A stretch of 17,344 nt of DNA, taken from Bacillota bacterium (lineage in GTDB: Bacteria; Bacillota; Clostridia; Clostridiales; Clostridiaceae). The notes below the pieces were generated by a model that was not told where the DNA came from, did no database searches, and saw nothing but the letters and a program-made list of their open reading frames with translations. The stretch is taken from the NCBI GenBank assembly GCA_023435985.1, contig JAEZKY010000265.1:1-17344 (forward strand). Reading direction: 5' to 3'. Shown piece by piece: positions 7,588 through 15,618 of this stretch (position 1 is the first letter of the stretch; each line of letters starts with the position of its first letter). A program made the position numbers and the translations under genes.

Positions 7588-7774
7588 TATTTGACTGTTT
7601 GATTTTTGCTCATAGATGCGATGCACAACACGTATTTGTGAGCATTTTAAGTGCTTAGATTGGTAAGAGCATCATAAAAAATATAAATAAATTTGTAGGG
7701 ACCATTTTGAAGATGTACTTAAAGATGTCTGATTTAAAAGAATAAAAGATGTTTTTTTACAAAAGATAAATTCG

Positions 7775-7804
7775 TTGAGATTTAAAAAATGGTATAGATA
7801 TTAT
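7775..7804 (+). promoter_or_regulatory. Candidate proximal polC promoter
   Basis: TTGAGA (7775-7780) and TATTAT (7799-7804) are separated by 18 bp, about 50 bp upstream of the polC start. It is a plausible SigA site by sequence only. Confidence 0.4.
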
Positions 7805-7851
7805 ATGAAATAAATATAATAAGCATACTAAAAATTTTTTAAAGAAGGATA

Positions 7852-10800
7852 ATGAGTGGTATGAAGAAAGTAAATGAAGCTTTTAGTGATTACGAATCTG
7901 GTGGGAAGATAAATACTGCCGTTATAGAAAATGTAGTCTTAAGAAAAAAGACTAAAATTTTAGAAATGGAAATTAGCTCAGATGATTATATCGATATAGA
8001 AGAAATTGAGAGTTTTAACAATTTTATAAGAGAAAAATTTGAATTAAATGACTCTCAAATTACCGTAAGGTATAGTAAAGGAGTAAGTATAAGACCTATA
8101 GAAGAAGAACTCAAAAATATTGTATTTTCTATGTCAAAAAAATATCCTGCTTTAAAGGCAGCAGCAAATAATAGTGAATATGAAATAGCAGGAAATACAA
8201 TAAATTTTAATTTCAAAATTCCAGTAGCAGGATTCTTAAAATCCATGGATTATGATAAAAAAATTAATATAACTATAAAAAGTATTTATGGCAAGCAATA
8301 TAATATAAATTTTATTGATAAAGTAAGCAGTGAAGAAATTGCAAAGATGCAAGAAGACAAACGTGCAAATGAAATGAAGGTTCTAAAAGAGATTAAAACT
8401 ACTCAAAGCATAAATGCACCTTCTGCTGAACCAGCTCCTAAAGCACTTGAAAACAAACCAGAAATAAAAGTTGAAGGAGATAGTAAGAAGAATCAATTCT
8501 TAATTATGGGTAGAAATGCTAATATTAAGGAGCCTATAATAAAAATTAATGATATTACACCAAATGAAGGAAGGATAGCCTTAGAGGGTGAAATATCTAA
8601 TATTGAAGCAAAGGAATTAAGAAGTGGAAAGATGTTAATTTCCTTTGATTTATATGATGGATCAAATTCGATGACATGTAAGATATTCTGTAAACCAGGT
8701 GAATATGATGAAGTATTCTCTAGAATAAAGAAGGCAAAGGGGCTTAGACTCGCAGGAAATGCAGGTTATAGTAATTTCTCTCATGAAGTTGAACTTATTG
8801 CTAATACTATAATTGAAACAGATGGAATTAAGAAAGCTAAGAGAATGGATAATGCAGAGGTGAAGAGAGTAGAACTTCACATGCACACACAGATGAGCCA
8901 GATGGATGCCATGACTAGTGCCACTGATTTAATTAAGAGAGCCATGAGCTGGGGGATGAAGTCTATTGCTATAACTGATCATGGAGTTGTGCAGTCCTTT
9001 CCAGAAGCGCACAAGCTGCTTGGAAGGGATAATCCAGATATGAAAATAATATATGGAGTAGAAGCTTATTTAGCTCCTGATAAAAAGCCATCTGTAACCA
9101 ATATAAAAGGACAGAGTATTGATACTACCTATTGTGTTCTTGATTTAGAAACTACAGGTTTTTCTCCAAAGACAGAGAAAATTACCGAAATAGGAATAAT
9201 GAAAATTAAGGATGGGAAAATAATAGATAAATTTAGTACTTTTGTAAATCCTGAAAAATCAATTCCAATGAGAGTTGTAGAAGTTACCAACATAACTGAT
9301 GAAATGGTAAGAGACGCAGAAACTATAGATAAGGTATTTCCTAAAATGCTTGAATTTATTGAAGGATGTGTCTTAGTTGCCCACAATGCTGAATTTGATA
9401 TTAACTTTTTAAAACACAATGCTAGAGTATTAGGTCACGATTTTGATTTTACTTATTTAGATACCTTATCTTTAGCCCAAGATATTTTTCCAGAGTTCAA
9501 ATCTTATAAACTAGGTAGAATTGCAAAAAATCTTGGTATAAAGGTAGAAGTTGCTCATAGAGCGTTAGATGATGTTGATACCACTGTCAAAGTATTTAAC
9601 ATAATGCTTGAAAAGCTAAAGGAAAGAGGAGCAGAAACACTTGAAGATATAGAGGAATATGCTTCTGATGAAGAAGCTAAAAAGGCAGCTTATAAAAAAG
9701 TTAAAACTTATCATGCAATAATATTAGCAAAGGATTATGTTGGCCTAAAGAATTTATACAAACTGGTATCATATTCTCATTTAGATTATTTCTATAAAAA
9801 GCCACGTATATTAAAGAGCATGTTTAAAAAGTATTCTGAAGGTTTAATAATTGGAAGTGCATGCAGTGAAGGAGAGTTGTATCAGTCAATATTACTAGGA
9901 AAATCTGAAGATGAAATAGAGAATATTGCAAAGTTCTATGATTATTTAGAAATTCAGCCTCTAGGGAATAATGATTATTTAGTAAGACAGGAGCAGGTAC
10001 CAAACAAAGAATATCTAAAAGAGATTAATAAAAAGATTATAAGACTTGCAGAAAAATTAAACAAACCTGTAGTAGGAACAGGAGACGTTCATTTTATGGA
10101 TCCTGAAGATGAAATATATAGACGTATATTAGAAGCAGGGCAAGGTTTTAAGGATGCTGATGATCAAGCACCATTATATTTACGAACTACTGAGGAGATG
10201 CTTAAAGAATTTGATTACTTGGGAGCAGAAAAGGCATATGAAGTTGTAGTCACAAATACTAATAAGGTAGCAGATATGTGTGAGCAGATAAGCCCCATAT
10301 CTCCAGAAAAATGTCCACCACATATAGAAGGCTGTGAACAGACCATTAAAGATATAGCCTATGAAAAGGCTCATGAATTATATGGAGATCCTCTTCCAGA
10401 GATAGTTCAAGCAAGGCTAGATAAAGAACTTGATTCTATTATAAAAAATGGATTTTCCGTAATGTATATAATAGCTCAGAAGCTGGTGTGGAAATCAAAT
10501 GAAGATGGATACTTAGTTGGTTCCAGAGGGTCAGTTGGTTCATCTTTTGTAGCTAATATGACAGGTATAACAGAGGTAAATGCACTTCCACCACATTATA
10601 GATGCCCTAAGTGTAAGCATTCTGATTTTACTGATTATGGTGTTTTAAATGGTTTTGACTTACCTGATAAAGTATGTCCTGTATGTGGAGAAAATCTACA
10701 TAAGGATGGTATAGATATACCATTTGAAACTTTCTTGGGCTTTAATGGAGATAAGGAACCGGATATAGATTTAAATTTCTCAGGAGAATATCAAGCAAAA

Positions 10801-12204
10801 GCTCATAGATATACAGAAGTTATCTTTGGTAAAGGCACAACATTTAAGGCTGGTACAATAGGTACTATAGCAGAAAAAACAGCCTTTGGTTATGTGAAAA
10901 AATATTATGAGGAAAAAAACATTCCAGTAAATAAAGCAGAAACCATGAGAATCTCAGTAGGATGTACTGGTATAAAAAGAACTACAGGCCAGCATCCAGG
11001 AGGAATTATAGTTGTACCAAAGGGACGTGAAATTTTTGAATTCTGCCCTGTACAGCATCCAGCTGATGACCCTAATTCAGATATTATAACAACACATTTT
11101 GATTATCACTCTATTGACCAGAATCTTTTAAAACTTGATATATTAGGTCATGATGATCCGACAGTTATAAGAATGCTTCAGGATATAACAGGAGTTAATC
11201 CACATGAAATACCTATGGATGATAAGGAAACTATGTCGTTATTTTTCTCCACAGAGGCTCTTGGAGTAACTCCACAGCAGATAAATTCAGAAGTAGGAAC
11301 TTTTGGAATTCCTGAATTTGGAACTAAGTTTGTTAGAGGAATGCTTGTAGATACAAAACCAAGAACTTTTTCAGACTTATTATGTATATCAGGACTTTCT
11401 CATGGTACTGATGTTTGGCTTGGAAATGCCAAGGATTTAATTGATAGCAATGTAATTACCAGCATAAGTGATGCGGTATGTACAAGAGATGATATTATGG
11501 TTTATCTTATTAAAAAAGGATTACCGCCAAACACGGCCTTTAAGATAATGGAGACAGTACGTAAAGGAAAAGCCTTAAAGGAACCTAAATGGGGAGAATA
11601 TGAAGCGCTAATGAGGGAAAATGAGGTGCCTGAATGGTATATAGATTCTTGTAAAAAGATAAAATACATGTTCCCTAAAGCTCATGCAGCAGCTTATGTA
11701 ATGATGGCCTTTAGAATAGCATGGTTTAAGGTGCATATACCACAGGCATATTATGCAACATACTTTAGTATCAGAGCAAAAGCCTTTGATGCAGAGTTCA
11801 TGATATTCGGAAAGGAAAAGGTTAAGGCAAAAATGCAGGAAATTCAAGCTCTTGGTAATGATGCGGCTCCTAAGGATAAGGATATGTATGATGACTTAGA
11901 GATAGTTTTAGAAATGTATGAAAGAGGCTTTAAATTCCTTCCAATTGATTTGTATAAGTCTCATGCTACAAAATTTCAAGTTGAGGAAGATGGCATAAGA
12001 CCTCCAATAAACAGTATAGCTGGTATGGGAAATGTGGCAGCTGAAGGTATAGCAAATGCTGCAATAGAAAAGGAATTTAACTCTATAGAAGATGTAAGAA
12101 AGCGTTCTAAGATTGGAAATGCCGCAATAGAACTTCTTAAAAAGTTTGACTGTTTAAAAGGTCTGCCAGAAAGTGACCAAATGTGTTTTTTTGATGCAGT
12201 ATAA
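7852..12204 (+). CDS. polC: DNA polymerase III alpha subunit, Gram-positive PolC type
   Basis: This is the replicative polymerase with its own proofreading, and its 1450 residues are the normal PolC size. The order is: PolC N-terminal region (1-200); OB-fold nucleic-acid-binding domain (about 226-326); PHP domain starting VELHMHTQMSQMD with H343 and H345; the DEDDh 3'-5' exonuclease inserted in PHP, with D431, E433, H569 and D574; the rest of PHP; then the C-family polymerase core. The core shows SRGSVGSSF, a zinc-binding C918-x-x-C921 and C942-x-x-C945, the palm aspartates in PDIDLNFSGEY (D971, D973), and fingers plus a C-terminal helix-hairpin region. All catalytic residues appear intact. 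The start is uncertain: AAGGA lies only 2 nt before ATG 7852 and 11 nt before the in-frame ATG 7861. The gene stands alone between a 446-bp leader and terminators. Confidence 0.97.
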   Translation: MSGMKKVNEAFSDYESGGKINTAVIENVVLRKKTKILEMEISSDDYIDIEEIESFNNFIREKFELNDSQITVRYSKGVSIRPIEEELKNIVFSMSKKYPALKAAANNSEYEIAGNTINFNFKIPVAGFLKSMDYDKKINITIKSIYGKQYNINFIDKVSSEEIAKMQEDKRANEMKVLKEIKTTQSINAPSAEPAPKALENKPEIKVEGDSKKNQFLIMGRNANIKEPIIKINDITPNEGRIALEGEISNIEAKELRSGKMLISFDLYDGSNSMTCKIFCKPGEYDEVFSRIKKAKGLRLAGNAGYSNFSHEVELIANTIIETDGIKKAKRMDNAEVKRVELHMHTQMSQMDAMTSATDLIKRAMSWGMKSIAITDHGVVQSFPEAHKLLGRDNPDMKIIYGVEAYLAPDKKPSVTNIKGQSIDTTYCVLDLETTGFSPKTEKITEIGIMKIKDGKIIDKFSTFVNPEKSIPMRVVEVTNITDEMVRDAETIDKVFPKMLEFIEGCVLVAHNAEFDINFLKHNARVLGHDFDFTYLDTLSLAQDIFPEFKSYKLGRIAKNLGIKVEVAHRALDDVDTTVKVFNIMLEKLKERGAETLEDIEEYASDEEAKKAAYKKVKTYHAIILAKDYVGLKNLYKLVSYSHLDYFYKKPRILKSMFKKYSEGLIIGSACSEGELYQSILLGKSEDEIENIAKFYDYLEIQPLGNNDYLVRQEQVPNKEYLKEINKKIIRLAEKLNKPVVGTGDVHFMDPEDEIYRRILEAGQGFKDADDQAPLYLRTTEEMLKEFDYLGAEKAYEVVVTNTNKVADMCEQISPISPEKCPPHIEGCEQTIKDIAYEKAHELYGDPLPEIVQARLDKELDSIIKNGFSVMYIIAQKLVWKSNEDGYLVGSRGSVGSSFVANMTGITEVNALPPHYRCPKCKHSDFTDYGVLNGFDLPDKVCPVCGENLHKDGIDIPFETFLGFNGDKEPDIDLNFSGEYQAKAHRYTEVIFGKGTTFKAGTIGTIAEKTAFGYVKKYYEEKNIPVNKAETMRISVGCTGIKRTTGQHPGGIIVVPKGREIFEFCPVQHPADDPNSDIITTHFDYHSIDQNLLKLDILGHDDPTVIRMLQDITGVNPHEIPMDDKETMSLFFSTEALGVTPQQINSEVGTFGIPEFGTKFVRGMLVDTKPRTFSDLLCISGLSHGTDVWLGNAKDLIDSNVITSISDAVCTRDDIMVYLIKKGLPPNTAFKIMETVRKGKALKEPKWGEYEALMRENEVPEWYIDSCKKIKYMFPKAHAAAYVMMAFRIAWFKVHIPQAYYATYFSIRAKAFDAEFMIFGKEKVKAKMQEIQALGNDAAPKDKDMYDDLEIVLEMYERGFKFLPIDLYKSHATKFQVEEDGIRPPINSIAGMGNVAAEGIANAAIEKEFNSIEDVRKRSKIGNAAIELLKKFDCLKGLPESDQMCFFDAV

Positions 12205-12218
12205 TTACTAACAGAAAA

Positions 12219-12246
12219 GTAAAATTCCTGTTTTACCGGGTTTTTT
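12219..12246 (+). terminator. Terminator after polC
   Basis: GTAAAA/TTTTAC (12219-12224 with 12231-12236) forms a short hairpin, and an alternative G/C stem uses TTCC with GGG. CGGG and six T (12241-12246) follow, 15-40 bp after the polC stop. Confidence 0.5.
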
Positions 12247-12271
12247 AAAATTATATAACATAATATAATAT

Positions 12272-12312
12272 AAAGCTTATATCGCTATTGATTAATTAGA
12301 GATATAAGCTTT
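12272..12312. terminator. Second hairpin after polC, possible terminator
   Basis: AAAGCTTATATC (12272-12283) and GATATAAGCTTT (12301-12312) are perfect 12-bp complements around a 17-nt loop. Only a weak T-rich tail (GTTATTTAG) follows. It may back up the first terminator. Confidence 0.5.
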
Positions 12313-12376
12313 GTTATTTAGTAATTCTTATACAAAGAGATATGCGTTTTCGCATGAATATCAAAAATAGTGCAAT

Positions 12377-12436
12377 ACTAAAGTCATTAATCAAGAATTT
12401 AGTATTGCAATCAAGAAGTTACTTTTTCATTTTAGC
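12377..12436 (+). repeat. Upstream block shared with the second reductase promoter, copy 1 (with 20-bp duplication)
   Basis: Bases 12377-12400 match 14190-14213 in 22 of 24 positions, and ACTTTTTCATTTTAGC (12421-12436) is identical to 14214-14229. Copy 1 has 20 extra bases (12401-12420) that repeat the AATCAAGAA motif at 12409 one 20-bp period after 12389. Exactly 17 bases then separate the block from the shared promoter core in both copies. Confidence 0.85.
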
Positions 12437-12456
12437 AATGTTTTTACTTAAAGTAC

Positions 12457-12487
12457 TTGACTTTGAGTAAACTTTAAGTGTTAGACT
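12457..12487 (+). promoter_or_regulatory. MerR-type promoter upstream of the first aldo/keto reductase
   Basis: The -35 TTGACT (12457-12462) and -10 TAGACT (12482-12487) are separated by 19 bp. The spacer region carries the dyad ACTTTGAGTaaACTTTAAGT. A long 19-20-bp spacer with a central dyad is the known architecture of MerR-family-activated promoters. The start codon of the reductase lies about 395 bp downstream. Confidence 0.78.
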
Positions 12488-12554
12488 AAATCTTAAGGAA
12501 GTGAAGCACAACAATTGAAGAAGTAGTTAAGCATTGGAAATTGTATTGATATTT

Positions 12555-12715
12555 AGGCACAATCAAATAAATAACAAGTCCATTTGCCAGCCTATTTTCC
12601 ATCATCCTACGGCAGCAAATGGACCTAATAGGCCAACTATGAGGGCAGTTTGCTTTCTTGCCTGATGAAAAATATCCATGTCAACTTTGGATTTGTTATT
12701 TATTTTCATGTGCCT
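12555..12715. mobile_element. 161-bp MITE-like repeat element
   Basis: The ends are imperfect terminal inverted repeats: AGGCACA at the left, TGTGCCT at the right, and 24 of 28 end bases match when one end is reverse-complemented. TA lies at both outer junctions (overlapping the first A on the left, 12716-12717 on the right), as expected for a TA-target (IS630/Tc1-mariner-like) insertion. There is no transposase, so it would be moved in trans. Inside, GTCCATTTGC/GCAAATGGAC (12578-12587 with 12615-12624) makes a 10-bp stem. The loop segment GCCTATT (12590-12596) complements AATAGGC (12627-12633) just outside the stem. A shortened inverse copy lies at 7535-7587. A structured RNA gene is the alternative. 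Confidence 0.75.
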
Positions 12716-12881
12716 TATAAAACTTCCTATGAGTAAAAATTTACAGAATGAGCATAAATAAATAAGTGAATGAAGAAAAATTATTATTAGAGCACGGAAA
12801 ATAATATAAAACAAACATTGAGTATATTTATCTGCATTCATGAAATTATTTAAAAATGCAAAATCAAGGAGGAACACAAAG

Positions 12882-13994
12882 ATGGAAAAGAAGAAATTGG
12901 GATTTGGCTTCATGCGTTTACCATTAAAAGATCAAGAGGATCAAGAAAGTATTGATTTTGAAACACTAAATAAAATGGTAGACACTTTTTTAGAAAGAGG
13001 CTTTACTTATTTTGATACAGCTTATATGTATCATGCATTTAAAAGTGAGATAGCTTTAAGAGAAGCTTTAGTAAAGCGTCATAAAAGAGACAGCTTTACT
13101 GTAGCATCAAAGCTGCCAACTATGTTCTTGAAAAAAGAGGGAGACCAAGAAAGAATTTTTGATGAGCAGTTAGAAAAGTGCGGAGTAGATTATTTTGACT
13201 ATTATCTTCTTCATAATTTAGGTGTAGCAAATTATAAGACAGCTCAAAAATTTGATAGTTTTGCATTTGTTCAAAAAAAGAAAGAAGAAGGAAAAGTAAA
13301 AAATATGGGCTTTTCTTTTCATGATAATGCAAATTTATTAGATGAAATATTAACTGCACATCCAGAAGTAGATTTTGTTCAATTACAAATTAACTATATC
13401 GATTGGGATAATGAAAGTATACAATCTAGAAAATGTTATGAAGTCGCAAGAAAACATAATAAACAAGTTGTTGTTATGGAACCAATTAAAGGAGGAACTC
13501 TTGCAAAGGTACCAGAGGAAGCAGAAAAATTATTCAAAGAATATCATAAAGACATGTCTGTACCATCATGGGCAATACGATTTGTAGCAAGTCATGAAGG
13601 AATAATGATGGTACTAAGTGGAATGTCAAATATGGAGCAACTTCTTGATAATACGGATTACATGAAAGACTTCGTACCTTTAAATGATGAAGAAAAAGAG
13701 ATTATAAAAAAGGCTACAGATATTATTAATAGTAGTATTGCAGTTCCATGTACTGCATGTCAGTATTGTGTAGATGGATGTCCAAAGAATATTCCAATAC
13801 CAAAATACTTCTCTCTATATAATAATAAAAAACAATTTGGTCCTGGAATTTCGCAGGTTTACTATAATAATTTAACTCAAGAGCATGGAAAAGCTTCTGA
13901 TTGTATAGGATGTAAGCAATGCGAAAGACATTGCCCACAACATATTGAGATTACAAAATCTTTAAAGGATGTAGCTGAGGGATTTGAAGCATAA
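12882..13994 (+). CDS. Aldo/keto reductase with C-terminal 2x[4Fe-4S] ferredoxin-like domain (copy 1)
   Basis: This 370-residue protein belongs to the clostridial Fe-S aldo/keto reductase family (COG1453 type). The AKR barrel comes first, with the catalytic tetrad D45, Y50, K77 and H111 all present (FDTAYMYH, ASKLP, YLLHNLG). The C-terminal ferredoxin-like part has C290-x2-C293-x2-C296-x3-C300-P and C341-x2-C344-x2-C347-x3-C351-P. Such proteins are expected to reduce carbonyls with NAD(P)H or through the Fe-S clusters; the substrate is unknown. The start is ATG 12882 after AAGGAGG, giving MEKKKLGFGFMRLP, rather than an in-frame ATG at 12840 with no ribosome site. A MerR-type promoter lies far upstream with a repeat element in between. 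The paralogue follows 420 bp downstream. Confidence 0.93.
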   Translation: MEKKKLGFGFMRLPLKDQEDQESIDFETLNKMVDTFLERGFTYFDTAYMYHAFKSEIALREALVKRHKRDSFTVASKLPTMFLKKEGDQERIFDEQLEKCGVDYFDYYLLHNLGVANYKTAQKFDSFAFVQKKKEEGKVKNMGFSFHDNANLLDEILTAHPEVDFVQLQINYIDWDNESIQSRKCYEVARKHNKQVVVMEPIKGGTLAKVPEEAEKLFKEYHKDMSVPSWAIRFVASHEGIMMVLSGMSNMEQLLDNTDYMKDFVPLNDEEKEIIKKATDIINSSIAVPCTACQYCVDGCPKNIPIPKYFSLYNNKKQFGPGISQVYYNNLTQEHGKASDCIGCKQCERHCPQHIEITKSLKDVAEGFEA

Positions 13995-14042
13995 TATTTT
14001 ATACATTTTACAGACGTATAAGTATTAAAAAATTAATAAAAT

Positions 14043-14099
14043 AATGGGATTATGTTTCTGATGAAAATAAAAAGAGAAAAACTTAAACATAATCCCATT
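14043..14099. terminator. Terminator hairpin after the first aldo/keto reductase
   Basis: AATGGGATTATGTTT (14043-14057) and AAACATAATCCCATT (14085-14099) are perfect 15-bp complements around a 27-nt loop. The downstream T-run is short (TTTG) and the upstream side is A-rich, so it may act in either direction. Confidence 0.65.
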
Positions 14100-14189
14100 T
14101 GACAATGATTATTGCAAATTTTCTTTGGGCAATTTAATATGCAATAGTAATAAAAAATATTAATGAAATTTAAGTTTAATTAACTCAAG

Positions 14190-14229
14190 ACTAAAGTTGT
14201 TAATCAAGAATTTACTTTTTCATTTTAGC
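14190..14229 (+). repeat. Upstream block shared with the first reductase promoter, copy 2
   Basis: This is the compact form of the block at 12377-12436, lacking the 20-bp internal duplication. The distance to the promoter core (17 bp) is the same in both copies, which suggests function or recent duplication. Confidence 0.85.
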
Positions 14230-14249
14230 TCTCAAGATTAAAAAAATAC

Positions 14250-14280
14250 TTGACTTTGAGTTGACTTTAAGTGATAGAAT
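14250..14280 (+). promoter_or_regulatory. MerR-type promoter of the second aldo/keto reductase
   Basis: TTGACT (14250-14255) and TAGAAT (14275-14280) have a 19-bp spacer containing the dyad ACTTTGAGTtgACTTTAAGT. It is identical to the copy-1 core except at a few spacer and -10 positions. The gene begins 135 bp downstream. Confidence 0.82.
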
Positions 14281-14414
14281 GAATTTGAAAATATAACATA
14301 ATAAAAATAATAAATGAGATTTAGTGAAAGAGTTGGAATAATCAAAATGATTTTACCACTCATTAACAATGTCTTGTTTATTTAATTATATTAATTTATT
14401 TTGGAGGGGTTTGT

Positions 14415-15581
14415 ATGTTATACAGAACATTGGGTAAAACAAATGAAAAGGTTTCAGCTCTAGGCTTTGGATGTATGAGATTACCGATTATTGATGGAGA
14501 TACTACTAAAATAGATGAAGAAAAAGCTATAGAGATGATCCATCATGCCATTGATGAAGGAGTTAATTATATAGATACAGCATATCCTTATCATGGAACA
14601 GGTATGAGTAGTGGAGGCGAAAGTGAACCATTTGTCGGAAGAGCTTTAAAAGGCGGTTATAGAGAAAAGGTTAATTTAGCTACAAAATTACCTAGTTGGG
14701 CAATTAAGACTAGAGAAGATATGGATAAATATTTAAATGAGCAATTAGAACGTCTACAAACTGACAGAATAGATTTTTACTTAGTGCATGCTTTAAATGC
14801 GAATACTTGGGCTAACTTAAAAAAATTAGGGATAAATGAGTTTTTGGATTCAGCTATAAAAGATGGAAGAATAAGATATGCAGGCTTTTCTTTCCATGAT
14901 AAATTAGATGTATTTAAAGATATAGTAGATTATTATGATTGGTCATTCTGCCAAATTCAATATAATTATCTCGATGAAGAATTTCAAGCTGGAACAGAGG
15001 GATTACAATATGCTGCAGATAAAGGGTTAGGAGTTGTTATCATGGAACCTCTTAGAGGTGGTAAGATAGTAAGAAATCTACCAGAAGTAGTTGTAAATAC
15101 TTTTGAAAAAGCAGAAATTAAGAGATCACCAGCAGAATGGGCATTAAGATGGGTATGGAACCATCCAGAAGTATCTGTAGTTTTAAGCGGTATGAATGTG
15201 ATGGATAACGTAACAGAAAATTTAAGAGTTGCAGGTGAGGCATTACCTAATTCATTAACTGAAAAAGAGTTAGAAATAATGGATAATGTTAAGAATGCAT
15301 TTAAGGAAAGAATAAAGGTTAATTGTACAGCTTGTGAATACTGCATGCCTTGTCCTGCTGGTGTAAATATCCCTAAGAATTTTTCATGTTATAATGAATA
15401 TAATATATTTGCAACTCCAGCTACAGAAAAAGAATTAAAAGCTAGATATAGCGGATTTGGTGGATTAGCTGAGGGAGAAAGAGCTGATAAATGTGTAGAA
15501 TGTGGTAAATGTGAAAGTCACTGTCCACAAGCAATTAAGATTCGTCAAGAACTTAAAAATGTTAAAGCATTATTTGCATAA
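14415..15581 (+). CDS. Aldo/keto reductase with C-terminal 2x[4Fe-4S] ferredoxin-like domain (copy 2)
   Basis: This 388-residue protein is a diverged paralogue of the upstream gene. It begins MLYRTLGKTNEKVSALGFGCMRLP after a GGAGGGG ribosome site. The catalytic tetrad is D54, Y59, K91 and H125 (YIDTAYPYH, ATKLP, YLVHAL). The Fe-S part has C304-x2-C307-x2-C310-x2-C313-P and C360-x2-C363-x2-C366-x3-C370-P. Its first cluster motif is one residue shorter (CMPCP) than in copy 1 (CVDGCP). It has a longer loop with GTGMSSGGESEP after the catalytic Tyr. It is presumably a cytosolic oxidoreductase of unknown carbonyl substrate, and the shared MerR-type promoter suggests induction together with copy 1. 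Confidence 0.94.
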   Translation: MLYRTLGKTNEKVSALGFGCMRLPIIDGDTTKIDEEKAIEMIHHAIDEGVNYIDTAYPYHGTGMSSGGESEPFVGRALKGGYREKVNLATKLPSWAIKTREDMDKYLNEQLERLQTDRIDFYLVHALNANTWANLKKLGINEFLDSAIKDGRIRYAGFSFHDKLDVFKDIVDYYDWSFCQIQYNYLDEEFQAGTEGLQYAADKGLGVVIMEPLRGGKIVRNLPEVVVNTFEKAEIKRSPAEWALRWVWNHPEVSVVLSGMNVMDNVTENLRVAGEALPNSLTEKELEIMDNVKNAFKERIKVNCTACEYCMPCPAGVNIPKNFSCYNEYNIFATPATEKELKARYSGFGGLAEGERADKCVECGKCESHCPQAIKIRQELKNVKALFA

Positions 15582-15618
15582 ATAGTATATAAAAGATATT
15601 TAGGAATACCAATTAATG

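Larger units (their letters stand above)
7406..7851. other. 446-bp intergenic region upstream of polC
   Basis: No coding region is credible here. It holds an extended -10 (TGATATAAT, 7445-7453), a 53-bp truncated copy of a repeat element (7535-7587), a small hairpin TGCTCA/TGAGCA (7607-7612 with 7639-7644), and a candidate polC promoter at 7775-7804. The remainder shows nothing I recognise. Confidence 0.6.
12313..12881. other. Long leader region before the first aldo/keto reductase
   Basis: No credible gene is seen. In order it holds a small ATGCG/CGCAT hairpin (12342-12355), a 12-bp inverted repeat TGCAATACTAAA/TTTAGTATTGCA (12371-12382 with 12398-12409), a block shared with the second reductase gene (12377-12436), a MerR-type promoter (12457-12487), and the 161-bp repeat element (12555-12715). 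The last 165 bp before the gene are A/T-rich and I recognise nothing in them. Confidence 0.65.
13995..14414. other. 420-bp intergenic region between the two reductase genes
   Basis: No gene is seen. It contains a 15-bp inverted repeat terminator (14043-14099), the upstream block shared with copy 1 (14190-14229), a MerR-type promoter (14250-14280) and a 135-bp leader with the ribosome site GGAGGGG. Confidence 0.65.

Noticed and set aside
12490..12550. Short coding remnant after the copy-1 MerR-type promoter
   Set aside because: Every frame with a plausible start closes within a few codons and none resembles a known protein.
12840..12881. Upstream in-frame ATG extending the first reductase by 14 residues
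   Set aside because: No ribosome site precedes it, whereas AAGGAGG stands at the right distance from ATG 12882, which gives the normal family N-terminus.
12602..12913. 103-codon open frame on the minus strand across the repeat element and the start of the first reductase gene
   Set aside because: Its start lies inside the reductase gene on the other strand and its end lies within the repeat. There is no ribosome site and the composition is A/T-driven, low-complexity. It is an artefact of the repeat.
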